Of a stretch of DNA of 64,000 bases, positions 1 to 8,868 are shown one piece after another (the stretch's first letter is position 1; every line of letters starts with the position of its first letter). Under the pieces are notes generated by a model. The model was not told the DNA's origin. It saw only the letters and a list, made by a program, of their open reading frames with translations, and did not search any database. The DNA is from Psychrobacter sp. P11G3. GTDB lineage: Bacteria; Pseudomonadota; Gammaproteobacteria; Pseudomonadales; Moraxellaceae. The translations under genes and the position numbers were made by a program. The stretch is from positions 2,527,298-2,591,297 of the forward strand of contig NZ_CM003596.1 in the NCBI RefSeq assembly GCF_001435845.1. The letters are read 5' to 3'.

Positions 1-747
1 CACCATATTGGCAAACAACAAATCTTGCATGACATTACGCTGTCCCTACCAACGGCGCAGGTAATTGCTTTGATTGGTCCTAATGGCGCTGGGAAGTCTA
101 CGTTGTTTTCTGTTATGGCTCGCTTGCAGCCGCTACAATCTGGGCAGGTGAGCTTCGCTGTAGATAATGAAGAGCGTGATATTGTCAGCTGTCAGGCGCG
201 GACGCTGGCCAAGACGGTCGCTATGCTCGGGCAAGATAACCATGTACAAGGACGCCTGCGCGTACATGAGCTACTGATGTTTGGTCGTTACCCTTATCAT
301 CAAGGACAACCGACCGCTGACGATCAGCAAAAAGTACAGGAAATCCTCGAACGCTTTGAGCTTGAGCCACTTGCCGAGCGTTTCTTGTCAACGCTATCGG
401 GTGGACAGCGACAGCGCGTGCTGATCGCCATGATTGTCTGCCAAGATACGCCTTATTTATTGCTCGATGAGCCACTGAACAACCTAGATATGTATCATGC
501 TGGTCGACTCATGCGTGAGCTACGCCAGCTTAGCCATAATCAGCAAAAAACCGTGGTAATAGTCCTGCATGATATCAACCAAGCGGCACAGTTTGCGGAT
601 ACTGTGGTTACGATGAAAGCAGGAGAAGTGACGGCTGTTGGTCGTCCTGCTGATGTTATTACTAAAGAGACGATGAAAGATTTATATAACGTCGATGTCA
701 CTGTCCTAAGTCATCAGGGTCGTCCAGTGATTGTTGATACGGTTTAA
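1..747 (+). CDS. Ferric-siderophore ABC transporter ATPase (5' truncated by window edge)
   Basis: This is the cytoplasmic ATPase of an iron-siderophore importer. The reading frame is open from base 1 (His-His-Ile-Gly-Lys-Gln-Gln-Ile before the first possible TTG at 25), and those residues fit the normal N-terminal strand of the fold, so the true start lies upstream. Visible motifs are Walker A GPNGAGKST, signature LSGGQRQR and Walker B YLLLDEP followed by LNNLDM, a form seen in VctC/FatE/YclP-type siderophore ATPases. The D-loop and switch His (VIVLHDINQA) are present. Its permease and binding-protein genes would lie to the left. The neighbouring PepSY protein and TonB receptors support an iron role. 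The substrate cannot be read from the sequence. Confidence 0.9.
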   Translation, partial: HHIGKQQILHDITLSLPTAQVIALIGPNGAGKSTLFSVMARLQPLQSGQVSFAVDNEERDIVSCQARTLAKTVAMLGQDNHVQGRLRVHELLMFGRYPYHQGQPTADDQQKVQEILERFELEPLAERFLSTLSGGQRQRVLIAMIVCQDTPYLLLDEPLNNLDMYHAGRLMRELRQLSHNQQKTVVIVLHDINQAAQFADTVVTMKAGEVTAVGRPADVITKETMKDLYNVDVTVLSHQGRPVIVDTV

Positions 748-782
748 ATAAAGAATTTCGCAAATAATAAAAGAAACTATAG

Positions 783-1109
783 ATGCATAGAGCGCTATTA
801 AATAATCGATGGATAAACTACAAAAACCTATCTCTATTAATTTTAGTGATTAGCCTTTGCCTGTTCATTTATTATGCTCTAAATAAGGATATATCAAATA
901 CCTTTTTTTGGTTAGGAATGACCTTATATGGTCTAAGATTAGTGGTTATTCCTATGGATTTTACTCAAGACATTTCTTCAGTAGATTACACAAAGAACTA
1001 TGATGAAAATAGTAGTTGGCATAGATGGGTCATGATAGGTGAAACGTTTGCTTTCTTCATTTTTACTGTCTCGATAGCATACACAATATTCTTGCAATTA
1101 AATTTATAA
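783..1109 (+). CDS. Small three-helix membrane protein, unknown function
   Basis: A 108-residue protein starting 35 bases after the siderophore ATPase on the same strand. I do not recognise a family. Three hydrophobic stretches are visible: about residues 16-33 (LSLLILVISLCLFIYYAL), 40-60 (TFFWLGMTLYGLRLVVIPMDF) and 86-106 (WVMIGETFAFFIFTVSIAYT). The sequence between helices 2 and 3 is polar and rich in Asp, Ser and Tyr. The gene is more AT-rich than its neighbours, which could mean recent acquisition or weak constraint. It may be a passenger of the iron operon. Whether it is expressed is uncertain. Confidence 0.55.
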   Translation: MHRALLNNRWINYKNLSLLILVISLCLFIYYALNKDISNTFFWLGMTLYGLRLVVIPMDFTQDISSVDYTKNYDENSSWHRWVMIGETFAFFIFTVSIAYTIFLQLNL

Positions 1110-1163
1110 CTAGGGCATACCTTTGATTCAACAGATAGCTATCTAAATAAAAATATACCCTAG
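1110..1163 (+). terminator. Inverted repeat after the small membrane gene
   Basis: CTAGGGCATA (1110-1119) pairs with TATACCCTAG (1154-1163), 9 of 10 bases. The 12-bp palindrome AGATAGCTATCT lies inside (1133-1144). It sits between the convergent genes ending at 1109 and 1177, so it could end transcription from either side. There is no long T-run, so a factor-independent terminator is only a guess. Confidence 0.35.
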
Positions 1164-1176
1164 AAATATCACTATA

Positions 1177-2508
1177 TTACCTACCCTTTTGCGACGCTTT
1201 AAGTCGTTGCTGTCGACCTTTCCACCATAGATAGACGCCCGTAATGGACAACACTGTCACAGCCAAACCTACCAGTGCTAAAAATATTTGATACAGTAAG
1301 TGGCCGATGCCATGGCCAATATGACCCATATGTAAAGTCATCAACCAATTGTTGGTTTTGCTACCAAATGATGAGTTTTGGTAGCCAAAGTTCACCTGTT
1401 CAACGCTACCCGTTTTTGCATTGACCGTGATGGATGATGCACCGCCTTTTTTACCAATATCCTTATCTGTTTTAAAGCGCAGCTGCCATTGACCCTCATC
1501 CTCAATCCAGCGTATGCCTAAAAACTCCCGTACTAGCATACCCTTGCTTTGGGCAACGGTATTTGCCTGCTCACTCAAATAAGCAATGCTATTGGCTTTG
1601 TTGACCACATCAACAGCCTCGACATCGACAGCCTCATTGCTTACAGCCTTAACCCTAGTTGCTGTTTCTACACCAGAAGCCTGCTCCGTTTTTTCTGATG
1701 GTTTTCTTGAGTTCTCCTGTCTTTCATCTCTTCCCTCAAGCCCTACGACAGCATGCATCACAGGTTGATAGACCTCTCTTAGGTTAAAACCAACACTCGA
1801 CCACGCGATGACAAACAGCATGAGCCATAACCACAGCCCAAAGGCATGGTGTAGATCATAATTCAATTTAAACATATTACTTTTGGTACGAATTTTCCAC
1901 GCTGGTAGCCAACGTTTCAAAAATGAGGCACGTTTTTTAGGCGAGGTTTGATTCTGTGCTTTTTTCTTGATCGCTCTAGGAAACGTTAAGTAAAAGCCAA
2001 TAAAGCAATTAATTGTCCATACGAGCGCGACAATCCCTAGTAGCAATTTTCCAATATCACCCAATAATAAATCGCGATGTAACCAAAACACTTTCCACAT
2101 GGTGTTGTGCCATGCCCACTCATCTCTATCACGAGTACCAATGATATCGCCAGTATAAGGGTGGACATAAACCTGTTGAAACGGTGCTTTTGGTTGGTTT
2201 TGGGCGGCTTTTCCTCGTGCTCTATCTACCGAAAATACGGCTGACCTCTCTGCTGCTATCGAGGTTGGCATGCTAGAAAAAGCATATTGAGGGTACGCAC
2301 TGATGACCTTATCATGAAGCTCGGCAATAGGCAGATGTGATGCACTTTGTTTTTCGACCTGAGCCAGTTTATGGTTGAAGATATCGTCTAGCTCGTCATG
2401 AAATGCCAATAACGTGCCAGTAATACCAGTGATAATTAAAAACGCTGCCATGGCAAGCCCAGTATAACGGTGAATCCAAAGACAGCTATAGCGAAAATTA
2501 AATGACAT
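1177..2508 (-). CDS. PepSY-associated membrane protein (PiuB-like), iron-linked
   Basis: A 443-residue inner-membrane protein of the PepSY_TM (PiuB) family, commonly found beside siderophore receptors and proposed to handle reduction or passage of iron-siderophore complexes. Four hydrophobic segments are visible: about 15-36, 152-178, 217-240 and 400-428. Conserved residues include HRYTGL near the N-terminus, WHNTMWKVFWLHRDLL before helix 2, the LNYDLHHAFG stretch before helix 3, and a C-terminal HMGHIGHGIGH motif. Residues about 265-310 are a low-complexity Glu/Val/Ala linker that looks specific to this lineage. The gene lies downstream of the FepA-type receptor on the same strand, separated by a hairpin, and probably belongs to the same iron regulon. 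Biochemical function is not proven for the family. Confidence 0.8.
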   Translation of the reverse strand: MSFNFRYSCLWIHRYTGLAMAAFLIITGITGTLLAFHDELDDIFNHKLAQVEKQSASHLPIAELHDKVISAYPQYAFSSMPTSIAAERSAVFSVDRARGKAAQNQPKAPFQQVYVHPYTGDIIGTRDRDEWAWHNTMWKVFWLHRDLLLGDIGKLLLGIVALVWTINCFIGFYLTFPRAIKKKAQNQTSPKKRASFLKRWLPAWKIRTKSNMFKLNYDLHHAFGLWLWLMLFVIAWSSVGFNLREVYQPVMHAVVGLEGRDERQENSRKPSEKTEQASGVETATRVKAVSNEAVDVEAVDVVNKANSIAYLSEQANTVAQSKGMLVREFLGIRWIEDEGQWQLRFKTDKDIGKKGGASSITVNAKTGSVEQVNFGYQNSSFGSKTNNWLMTLHMGHIGHGIGHLLYQIFLALVGLAVTVLSITGVYLWWKGRQQRLKASQKGR

Positions 2509-2611
2509 AAATAAATCTGCTGTTATATTGTGATAGTAAGTTATTGAATTATTAAAAATATTTACGGGGGCATAGGCTTATTTTGAAAATGAGAACCTGC
2601 CCTAACAACAC

Positions 2612-2643
2612 AAAAGGTCTAAGCAAATAGCTCAGACCTTTTT
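2612..2643 (-). terminator. Hairpin between the FepA-type receptor and the PepSY gene
   Basis: AAAAGGTCTAAGC (2612-2624) pairs with GCTCAGACCTTTT (2630-2642) around a 5-base loop with one mismatch. Read on the minus strand it follows the receptor stop codon by about 30 bases and ends in a short T-run. It looks like a terminator or partial attenuator between receptor and PepSY gene. Confidence 0.6.
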
Positions 2644-2671
2644 CTAATTTAAAAAACCCTGTGTCTACCTC

Positions 2672-4993
2672 CTAAAAATCAACGCTAACGTCGAACACAT
2701 AAGTACGACCAGGTTCATTGAACGTACGTGCACCTGCGTTCGTAGCGGTACCCTCACGATAAACACCCTCATCAAATAAGTTTTTGATACCAGCACCAAC
2801 AGTAATCGCTTTTGTCAGATCATAGCGAGTGCTCACATTGGCAATGGCATACGGTTCGCGATCAAGCAACGGGTCACCACTATCTTCTCCAGTCGTAACT
2901 GAAATCGTAGGGGCTTCAATCGTGCCATAGTAGCTCACATCAAAGTCGGCATTCCAGCGAGGCGTAATATCCCAATCCACACCCGTGTTCACAGTGAACT
3001 TAGGAATGAGCGATAATGGCTCGCCATTGTCTTTTCGCTCTGAGCGGATGTTACCGGTGATATTGGTAGACCACGAAACATTGTCAGTGACTGGTACTTG
3101 TACAAAACCTTCTAAACCTTCGACAATTGCTTCACCTTGATTGTCCCATTGAAAGATAGAACGATTTGTCGCTGGATCTACCGCCACACGATCTGTACCA
3201 GCGCCAATGCGGTTATCATAGGCATTGTGGTAATAAGTCAAGCCTGCATTCAGTCCAGTGCCATCATCATAAGTAAAGGTGATCTCTTTATTCCAAGATG
3301 TCTCATTTTCTAGGTCAGGGTTCCCTAATACATGGCAACCTCTTTCATCAGCAGGTACCCAAGATGGACAACCATTGCCACCAGTATAGTAAATATAGTT
3401 TGGATCAAGCTGATATAATGAAGGGGCTTTAAACGCACGACTGACGCCGCCTTTCACTGACCAATCAGGACTAAAGTGCCAAGTAGTATTGATACTAGGC
3501 GACCAATTACTACCAGCCTCGCTATGATAGTCGAAGCGTAGACCTGGAGTCACATACCAGTCAGGTGTGATCTCGTAGTTATCTTCTAAATAAGCACCGA
3601 TCAGGTAGGCATCCGAGGTTGGATCACGCTGTTCAGGGTCGGTCTCTACATCACCAAAATCAAAACCCTCTGCAAATGCCAAATCAGATACCACAGGGTT
3701 ATCCAGCTTCTCGCCGCGAAACTCTGCACCAGCAGTCAAGGTATGACGATCAAAGTAAATATCCCATTCTGATTTAGCATTCAGCGTATCATAAGTCGCC
3801 TCTGTCCATTTAAAATCCTCGCCGTCGTCAGGTAGGACAATCTGTCCTTCGCCACCACCCGCACTACCTTCACCCAAGCGCTCATTAATTGTCCGAGTAT
3901 ACTCTACAAAACTGTTACTACTAGCGTCATCATATTCACCTCGGTGCGTGATCGCCGCACCATAGCGTTGCATTTTGCTCGTTGTTTCGCCGTCTAATTC
4001 GTCTATTAACGTTTCATTCACTGATTGGAACAACGAGTCACCCGCCCAGCGGTTTTCTTGACGGCTATAATTTACTTCAAAACCGACAGTATTTATCGCA
4101 TCCATCGCGTATTCGAACAATTGACGTACATCGATATTTTCGACACCTTCAGTACCTGCCGCTACCGAGGCAGCCGGACCACTGCGCCCATCAACAATCT
4201 GTGCATCTTTGGCATTGATATAAGGATCATCGCCTTCACTATCGTGATAACCAAGAGTGGTACGCGAGGACAGCTTATCTGTCAAGGCACCTGCCATATT
4301 GATATTGGTACGCCAGCTACTGCCTTCTAGATCGCTCTCTGGTGCCTCATAGTGACCACTGATAGAAAACTCTGGCTCAGTCGGGCTCTTAGTAATGATA
4401 TTTACCACGCCGCCCATACTACCAGAGCCATAACGGGCTGCTGCTGGACCACGCAATACTTCGATGCTTTCGATAGCGCCTGGTGGTACCCACTGCGAGT
4501 CACCACGCGTGTCTTGCTCACTCCCACGACTAGGTCGTGAGGAATTGCGAGAAGTGACAGGACGACCGTCAATTAAGATAAGTGTATTATTTGGCCCCAT
4601 ACCACGCAAATCAATTTGACGTTGGTTACCACGCTGACCTGACGTTGATGAACCCGACAAATTCACACCTGGCATCTTACGTACAATTTCCGAGATATCA
4701 TTAGAAACTGATGCTTTTTCGATGGCTTCTTCACTAATAATAGACAGCCCTGCTGCTTGTTCTAGCTCGTCCCTTGCTGCCCGCACCACAATTGTATCCA
4801 ATGTAGCTGTAGGCACAGCTTCTTGGTCGGTCGCCCCTTGCACAGCTACCTCATCACCCTCGGCAGCAAAAGCAGTACTACTAAGAATAGAAGTCACAGC
4901 GATACTTAGTAAAAGCTTACCAGTCACGACGCGTTGAAGTTTTTTTGGAGAAGTGATGACTGAGAAATCAGAGCAACCTGATTGGTTTGACAT
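2672..4993 (-). CDS. fepA: TonB-dependent ferric-catecholate siderophore receptor (FepA/PfeA type)
   Basis: A 773-residue outer-membrane receptor that imports ferric catecholate siderophores using TonB energy. A long-headed signal peptide (about 1-43, ending STAFA) is followed by a TonB box-like LDTIVVRA and the plug domain. The plug carries RGNQRQIDLRGMGPNNTLIL, a long extracellular loop with TRGDSQWVPP, and RGPAAARYGSGSMGGVVNIITK, all signatures of the FepA/PfeA/BfeA clade. The barrel ends in Phe (VFDVSVDF), as expected for BAM-assembled barrels. A possible loop disulfide pair is visible in CPSWVPADERGC. The 900-base upstream gap contains a perfect palindrome with a Fur-box core, so iron repression is likely. 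The exact siderophore cannot be inferred; enterobactin-like ligands are typical of the family. Confidence 0.9.
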   Translation of the reverse strand: MSNQSGCSDFSVITSPKKLQRVVTGKLLLSIAVTSILSSTAFAAEGDEVAVQGATDQEAVPTATLDTIVVRAARDELEQAAGLSIISEEAIEKASVSNDISEIVRKMPGVNLSGSSTSGQRGNQRQIDLRGMGPNNTLILIDGRPVTSRNSSRPSRGSEQDTRGDSQWVPPGAIESIEVLRGPAAARYGSGSMGGVVNIITKSPTEPEFSISGHYEAPESDLEGSSWRTNINMAGALTDKLSSRTTLGYHDSEGDDPYINAKDAQIVDGRSGPAASVAAGTEGVENIDVRQLFEYAMDAINTVGFEVNYSRQENRWAGDSLFQSVNETLIDELDGETTSKMQRYGAAITHRGEYDDASSNSFVEYTRTINERLGEGSAGGGEGQIVLPDDGEDFKWTEATYDTLNAKSEWDIYFDRHTLTAGAEFRGEKLDNPVVSDLAFAEGFDFGDVETDPEQRDPTSDAYLIGAYLEDNYEITPDWYVTPGLRFDYHSEAGSNWSPSINTTWHFSPDWSVKGGVSRAFKAPSLYQLDPNYIYYTGGNGCPSWVPADERGCHVLGNPDLENETSWNKEITFTYDDGTGLNAGLTYYHNAYDNRIGAGTDRVAVDPATNRSIFQWDNQGEAIVEGLEGFVQVPVTDNVSWSTNITGNIRSERKDNGEPLSLIPKFTVNTGVDWDITPRWNADFDVSYYGTIEAPTISVTTGEDSGDPLLDREPYAIANVSTRYDLTKAITVGAGIKNLFDEGVYREGTATNAGARTFNEPGRTYVFDVSVDF

Positions 4994-5379
4994 AAGTAAT
5001 ATTCCTTGAAGCGCACAATTTCGTTAATACCTGTTTATCTCATCGTCAGTGAATGGTTTTAGCCACTTTTTATGCAATGCTTCGGATGCATTCTCGGTGC
5101 AAGTACACATAAATAAACGTCTAAAATTGACATACGATTGTCGGATAGACGTGTCCGTAAATATATGTGTTATAAAAACATGACTAAAATATCGCCAAGA
5201 GGCTTAGCTATTGAGAGTAAACGAATAAGGGTATGTACTGAGTAGGGTTAAAAGTTTGATGACGCTGTAACTGTCATTAGTCAACGAATTAAATATTTAG
5301 TTTAAAAAGTCTCTATAAATGGAATAGAGCAAAGGGCCATTAACTGTTCTGTAATGAACGAAACACACTTTAGCAAGAT

Positions 5380-5440
5380 ACATATAAGAATGCAAACATT
5401 AATGATAATAATTATCATTAATGTTTGCATTCTTATATGT
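5380..5440. promoter_or_regulatory. Perfect 61-bp palindrome with a Fur-box core
   Basis: The 30-base arms 5380-5409 and 5411-5440 are exact reverse complements around a single central A (5410). The inner 19 bases (5401-5419) read AATGATAATAATTATCATT, a 9-1-9 inverted repeat matching the classical Fur-box pattern. It lies 387 bases upstream of fepA (minus strand) and 450 bases beyond the heme-receptor stop. Fur binding is inferred from the motif. The extra 21 bases per side of perfect symmetry are not needed for Fur and are unexplained. Confidence 0.8.
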
Positions 5441-5825
5441 GGTTCAGTTAACGGTTTAATGGATGCTCAATATATTTATAGAAATGCCTGTTAGTTTCAG
5501 TTGTATAAGCGCTACACTGTCAAACCTTATCGATATTTCCAATATGATAATTCGGCCAGTTAAAAACATTATGCGTCAGCTTCAGAATTTCGACGTTTGA
5601 TTACTCTATGCCCGTATTCATTCACAATCATTTCCTGATAATTTGAAAGATATAAATGAGCTTCGATGATAGCTCGCTGTTGTTTAGAGTATTGGCATAG
5701 TGCTCGCATACGACTCGCATACGATTTAACTCATATGCTATTTATACGGTAGCTTCACCTTCTACCAAACGAGCAACTTAACATCTACTCTTAGATAAAT
5801 CGCACTCTCAAAAATCTCGTAAAAA

Positions 5826-5855
5826 AAGCCAGCTCCCGTATAAGACAGCTGACTT
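5826..5855 (-). terminator. Terminator of the heme-type receptor
   Basis: AAGCCAGCT (5826-5834) pairs with AGCTGACTT (5847-5855), 8 of 9 bases. On the minus strand the hairpin is followed by a run of seven T, about 37 bases after the receptor stop codon. This is a standard factor-independent terminator. Confidence 0.75.
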
Positions 5856-5891
5856 TATAAGTACGATTAGACTTAAATTCGATAAGCTAGA

Positions 5892-7994
5892 TTAGAACTG
5901 ATAAGTTAAAGACGTTTTGATATTACGTCCCATTTCAAAATCAGTATAGGCATCATCGATAGAGTTACGTGACGCATGGCTTGCATAAGTCTCATCAAAG
6001 ATGTTGTATACACCTAGCGTGGCCTTCAAACCTTGGATTTGAGTTGGCGTGTAAGTCATGAAGATATCGTGCACATCATAGCCTGGTTTTTCGTTGTCAT
6101 CACCAGCGGTATTCGGTGTCACATCGGCGACATAAGTACTGCGCCAGCCAAGCTCAGTAGTATTGGTTGGAGCGTAACCCAAGTTGACCATGTACTTATC
6201 GCCAGACTCAGAGCCACTGCCACTGACAGAAGAGATATTGTAACCTGTATCTTCGCCTTTGCTACGTGCACGAGCATAGCTTAGACCCATGTTGAAGTTA
6301 TCTGCGCGATAATCGGCTGATAGCTCTACACCTTTGATTTTGAAATCTTCATCATTATTGATGACACCTTGGCAGGCTTCAGGGGCAGCACTTGTACCTA
6401 GTTGCCCAGTTGTGCAATTCATGCCAGTTCTACTACCACCTGCACGTACAAACTCAATATAGTTTTCGATATTGGTTTCAAAGTACTTAGCACTTAATTT
6501 TAAAGAGTCATCAGCCATAGTCAGACCACGCAGCGTTGTAGCAATACCGACTTCTGCATTGTCACCTTCTTCTGCTTTTAGGTCATTGTTCACATACGTA
6601 TCAGCGCCATCAGTGTTAAAAATCGTTTGGCTAAGATCTGGACCATTAAATAACTGAGTATAGCTTGCAAATAGCTGGGTGCGCGGTGCAATCTCATAGC
6701 TAGCAGCCAATGCGCCAACGACATTGTCATAAGTCTTGCCAGCTGATACATACTCTGGAGACTCATAACGGTCATAACGGATGCCTGGCGTTAAGCTAAG
6801 CTTACCCATTTGCCATTGGTCTTCTAGATACACAGAAGTATTGGTTGCTTCATCTGTACCAGCAACTGGTATAGTTGTACCTCGTTGAACACTGCTATAG
6901 TCAGATTCTTTTTTGTAATGCTCAACTCCAGCGATTAACTTATGAACCCCTGGCACACCGTTGATGATACTGCTATCAACAATACTGGTGTTTTGTACTT
7001 TTGCGCCTGTGGTTTGGACTTCTGCATCAAACTCAAACCCAGGTACGCCATCAGAGTTACGCAAAATCTGCGTGCTGGTCTGATATACATTGGCATCTAC
7101 ATTGACCAATTGGTTGGCAGGACTATATGCGTAGTCAAGCGCATAGGTATCGCGTTTGACTTCCTGCGGGATGATTGGGTTCCAGCCACCAGCAGGAAAA
7201 TCTGGACGTAATGGGAACTTGCCTTTGTTTTCGGTACGGCTAAAGCTAGCCCCTACATGATGATCACTACCGACATAAGCACCAGCTTTTAATAGGATGT
7301 TTTCGCCTTCGCTGTCTTCCGTTTGGATTTTACGGCCTTTACCGTCTTCACCAGCGTCCGCATTGCGTTTACCATAATAAGCTAGCAAATCAACATTTTC
7401 TGTTGGCGCACCATACACAGTGGCTGAAGTTAGCAGTTCATCATTGTTGCTAGCATAACCTGTATGTAGCTTAGCACCTACCTTTTGACCTGGCTTAAGT
7501 AAATCTGCCGCGTCGACTGTCTCAAAAGCAACCGCACCGCCGATGGCATCATTGCCTAGCGTTACTGAGTTATTGCCCACTGATACTTCTGCTTGTTTTA
7601 GCAGATCTGGATCAATAGTGACATCACCCATATGGTAGAACAACGCGCCTTCTTGACGTGCGCCATCAATTGTTACTTTTAGATTGGTATCATCAAGACC
7701 GCGTACACGAATACGTTGGTTGACTGATGAAGTACCACCCACGCTTACTCCTGGTACAACGTCCAGAAAATCGCTCAAATGGCTGGCTTGTGCAGCTGGG
7801 GTGTAGTCATCTATGTAGACAGAGTCTTCTTGTACAGCGTCACGTACTGAGCTATTTGCTGTTACAGTGATAGTCTGCAATGTCGTGTTTGGCATATCTG
7901 CTGCCGTTGCGGCACTGGCCGCTTGCGTCCACAATACAGCGGCGACACCGATAGACAATACTGTCAATTGACTAGATAACTTTACTTCGCGCAT
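5892..7994 (-). CDS. TonB-dependent receptor of the heme/hemoglobin family
   Basis: An outer-membrane TonB receptor of about 700 residues. The plug has VRGLDDTNLKVTIDGARQEG and VSVGNNSVTLGNDAIGGAVAFET, patterns typical of the hemoglobin/heme/lactoferrin receptor family. A TonB box-like LQTITVTA follows a signal peptide ending TQAASAA. The barrel ends in Phe (TSLTYQF). The open frame begins with GTG at 8009, but ATG at 7994 gives a better signal peptide (MREVKLSSQL) and has a GTGAG element about 10 bases upstream, so I chose it. A Fur-like site lies about 150 bases upstream. Heme is the probable ligand by family. A paired heme ABC transporter is not in the window, so a siderophore ligand remains possible. 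Confidence 0.85.
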   Translation of the reverse strand: MREVKLSSQLTVLSIGVAAVLWTQAASAATAADMPNTTLQTITVTANSSVRDAVQEDSVYIDDYTPAAQASHLSDFLDVVPGVSVGGTSSVNQRIRVRGLDDTNLKVTIDGARQEGALFYHMGDVTIDPDLLKQAEVSVGNNSVTLGNDAIGGAVAFETVDAADLLKPGQKVGAKLHTGYASNNDELLTSATVYGAPTENVDLLAYYGKRNADAGEDGKGRKIQTEDSEGENILLKAGAYVGSDHHVGASFSRTENKGKFPLRPDFPAGGWNPIIPQEVKRDTYALDYAYSPANQLVNVDANVYQTSTQILRNSDGVPGFEFDAEVQTTGAKVQNTSIVDSSIINGVPGVHKLIAGVEHYKKESDYSSVQRGTTIPVAGTDEATNTSVYLEDQWQMGKLSLTPGIRYDRYESPEYVSAGKTYDNVVGALAASYEIAPRTQLFASYTQLFNGPDLSQTIFNTDGADTYVNNDLKAEEGDNAEVGIATTLRGLTMADDSLKLSAKYFETNIENYIEFVRAGGSRTGMNCTTGQLGTSAAPEACQGVINNDEDFKIKGVELSADYRADNFNMGLSYARARSKGEDTGYNISSVSGSGSESGDKYMVNLGYAPTNTTELGWRSTYVADVTPNTAGDDNEKPGYDVHDIFMTYTPTQIQGLKATLGVYNIFDETYASHASRNSIDDAYTDFEMGRNIKTSLTYQF

Positions 7995-8044
7995 AACACA
8001 TTTACTCACTTTGTTTACTGTCAGAAATTAGAATTTTTAGAATT

Positions 8045-8079
8045 ATTTTTAAAGGCTATCGTCAAACAACCTTTAAAAT
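8045..8079 (-). promoter_or_regulatory. Hairpin in the leader of the heme-type receptor
   Basis: ATTTTTAAAGG (8045-8055) pairs with CCTTTAAAAT (8070-8079) around a 14-base loop. It lies 50-85 bases upstream of the ATG at 7994, downstream of the Fur-like site, and so would be in the mRNA leader. No riboswitch family is recognised. A structural role is a guess. Confidence 0.3.
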
Positions 8080-8146
8080 AGTGCCCACCAGAAGATTAAA
8101 TACCTTAAAACACTTAACTCATCGTGCGAATAACATGATTAATGTT

Positions 8147-8165
8147 AATGATAATAATTAGCGTT
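8147..8165. promoter_or_regulatory. Fur-like box upstream of the heme-type receptor
   Basis: AATGATAATAATTAGCGTT differs at only two positions from the perfect 19-bp palindrome at 5401-5419. It lies about 150 bases upstream of the receptor start, a normal distance for a Fur-controlled promoter. Binding is inferred. Confidence 0.65.
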
Positions 8166-8397
8166 TAAATAATGAGAGGCATAATAACTAAGTATTAACA
8201 ATTTGGCAATAATTAATATCATACATTCTCAATTCTAGTGCTTAGTATGCCAAGGAAACACAGCAACGCTTGGTACCAACTATAAATATGCTATCAAATA
8301 TGACAATGACTACGAGTTGAATCTGTATAAACAAGGCTTAAAAATCATCACTTCTACAGCAGCCTGCTATTAACTCAACTTATCACTTGTATTTCTT

Positions 8398-8416
8398 GTA
8401 CTACTGTACTAGAATA
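8398..8416. promoter_or_regulatory. Possible TrpR operator upstream of trpR
   Basis: The stretch GTACTACTGTACTAGAATA has two GTACTA repeats eight bases apart and the CTAG core found in known TrpR operators (NACTAGT half sites). It lies about 80 bases upstream of trpR, where autoregulation would be expected. The symmetry is poor, so this is a weak call. Confidence 0.25.
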
Positions 8417-8492
8417 CTGAAACAAGATGGTTCTCAGCGAAAAATCGCTCAACAAGCGACCTATCTATTTTCTTTGGCTAAGATGACCTATT

Positions 8493-8768
8493 ATGACTAC
8501 CGATCCTTATCAGAGCTTAGTGAAACATTTGACCAACTGTACTGATAGCGCAGATATCGAAAAGCTGCTCAGTGCCTTGCTGACCGATAAAGAACAGCAT
8601 GACATCGCCAATCGTATTCGCATTTTTGACTTGCTAGATCGTGGCATCACCCAACGTGATATCTCTGAGCAGCTAGGCGTTGGTATCGCCACTGTCTCTC
8701 GTGGTGCCAAGGCCAAGCAAAGCCATGATGTCAGCGCGTTACTGGCCACTCATAGAGACCGCTCTTAG
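8493..8768 (+). CDS. trpR: Trp operon repressor TrpR
   Basis: A 91-residue protein of the TrpR family, slightly shorter than the 108-residue E. coli protein. In the family it is a cytoplasmic dimer that binds operators when loaded with tryptophan. The sequence shows LLSALLTDKEQHDIANRIRIFDLL followed by a helix-turn-helix, GITQRDISEQLGVGIATVSRGAK, which carries the typical QRDISEQLGV...ATVSRG pattern. The N-terminal arm is short and the C-terminal helix is about 12 residues. It sits directly upstream of trpE and trpG on the same strand, unlike E. coli where trpR is unlinked. Control of this trpEG pair is a reasonable inference. Confidence 0.9.
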   Translation: MTTDPYQSLVKHLTNCTDSADIEKLLSALLTDKEQHDIANRIRIFDLLDRGITQRDISEQLGVGIATVSRGAKAKQSHDVSALLATHRDRS

Positions 8769-8868
8769 CCTCTGACGACGATACTATCTAGCTTTTTACT
8801 GACGACTCCCACACTTATTAATCAACAATTATTAATCAACACATATTTGAACCATTTCGGACTTTGTT

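Larger units (their letters stand above)
4994..5891. other. 898-base gene-free gap between two TonB receptors
   Basis: No convincing gene is seen on either strand. The gap holds the 61-bp Fur palindrome (5380-5440), an exact 11-bp tandem duplication (unit CTCGCATACGA at 5703-5713 and 5714-5724), and the terminator of the heme receptor (5826-5855). The leader from the palindrome to the fepA start would be over 380 bases, unusually long. Loss of a gene from this gap is possible but not shown. Confidence 0.6.
8010..8492. other. 483-base divergent gap between the heme-type receptor and trpR
   Basis: It contains the Fur-like box (8147-8165), a leader hairpin (8045-8079) and a weak TrpR-operator-like stretch (8398-8416). 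The section 8170-8390 has no ORF or structure that I can support. Confidence 0.5.

Noticed and set aside
5703..5724. Two exact 11-bp tandem units (CTCGCATACGA), possible iterons.
   Set aside because: Only two units, no replication gene nearby and no partner motifs, so it is more likely a small slippage duplication.
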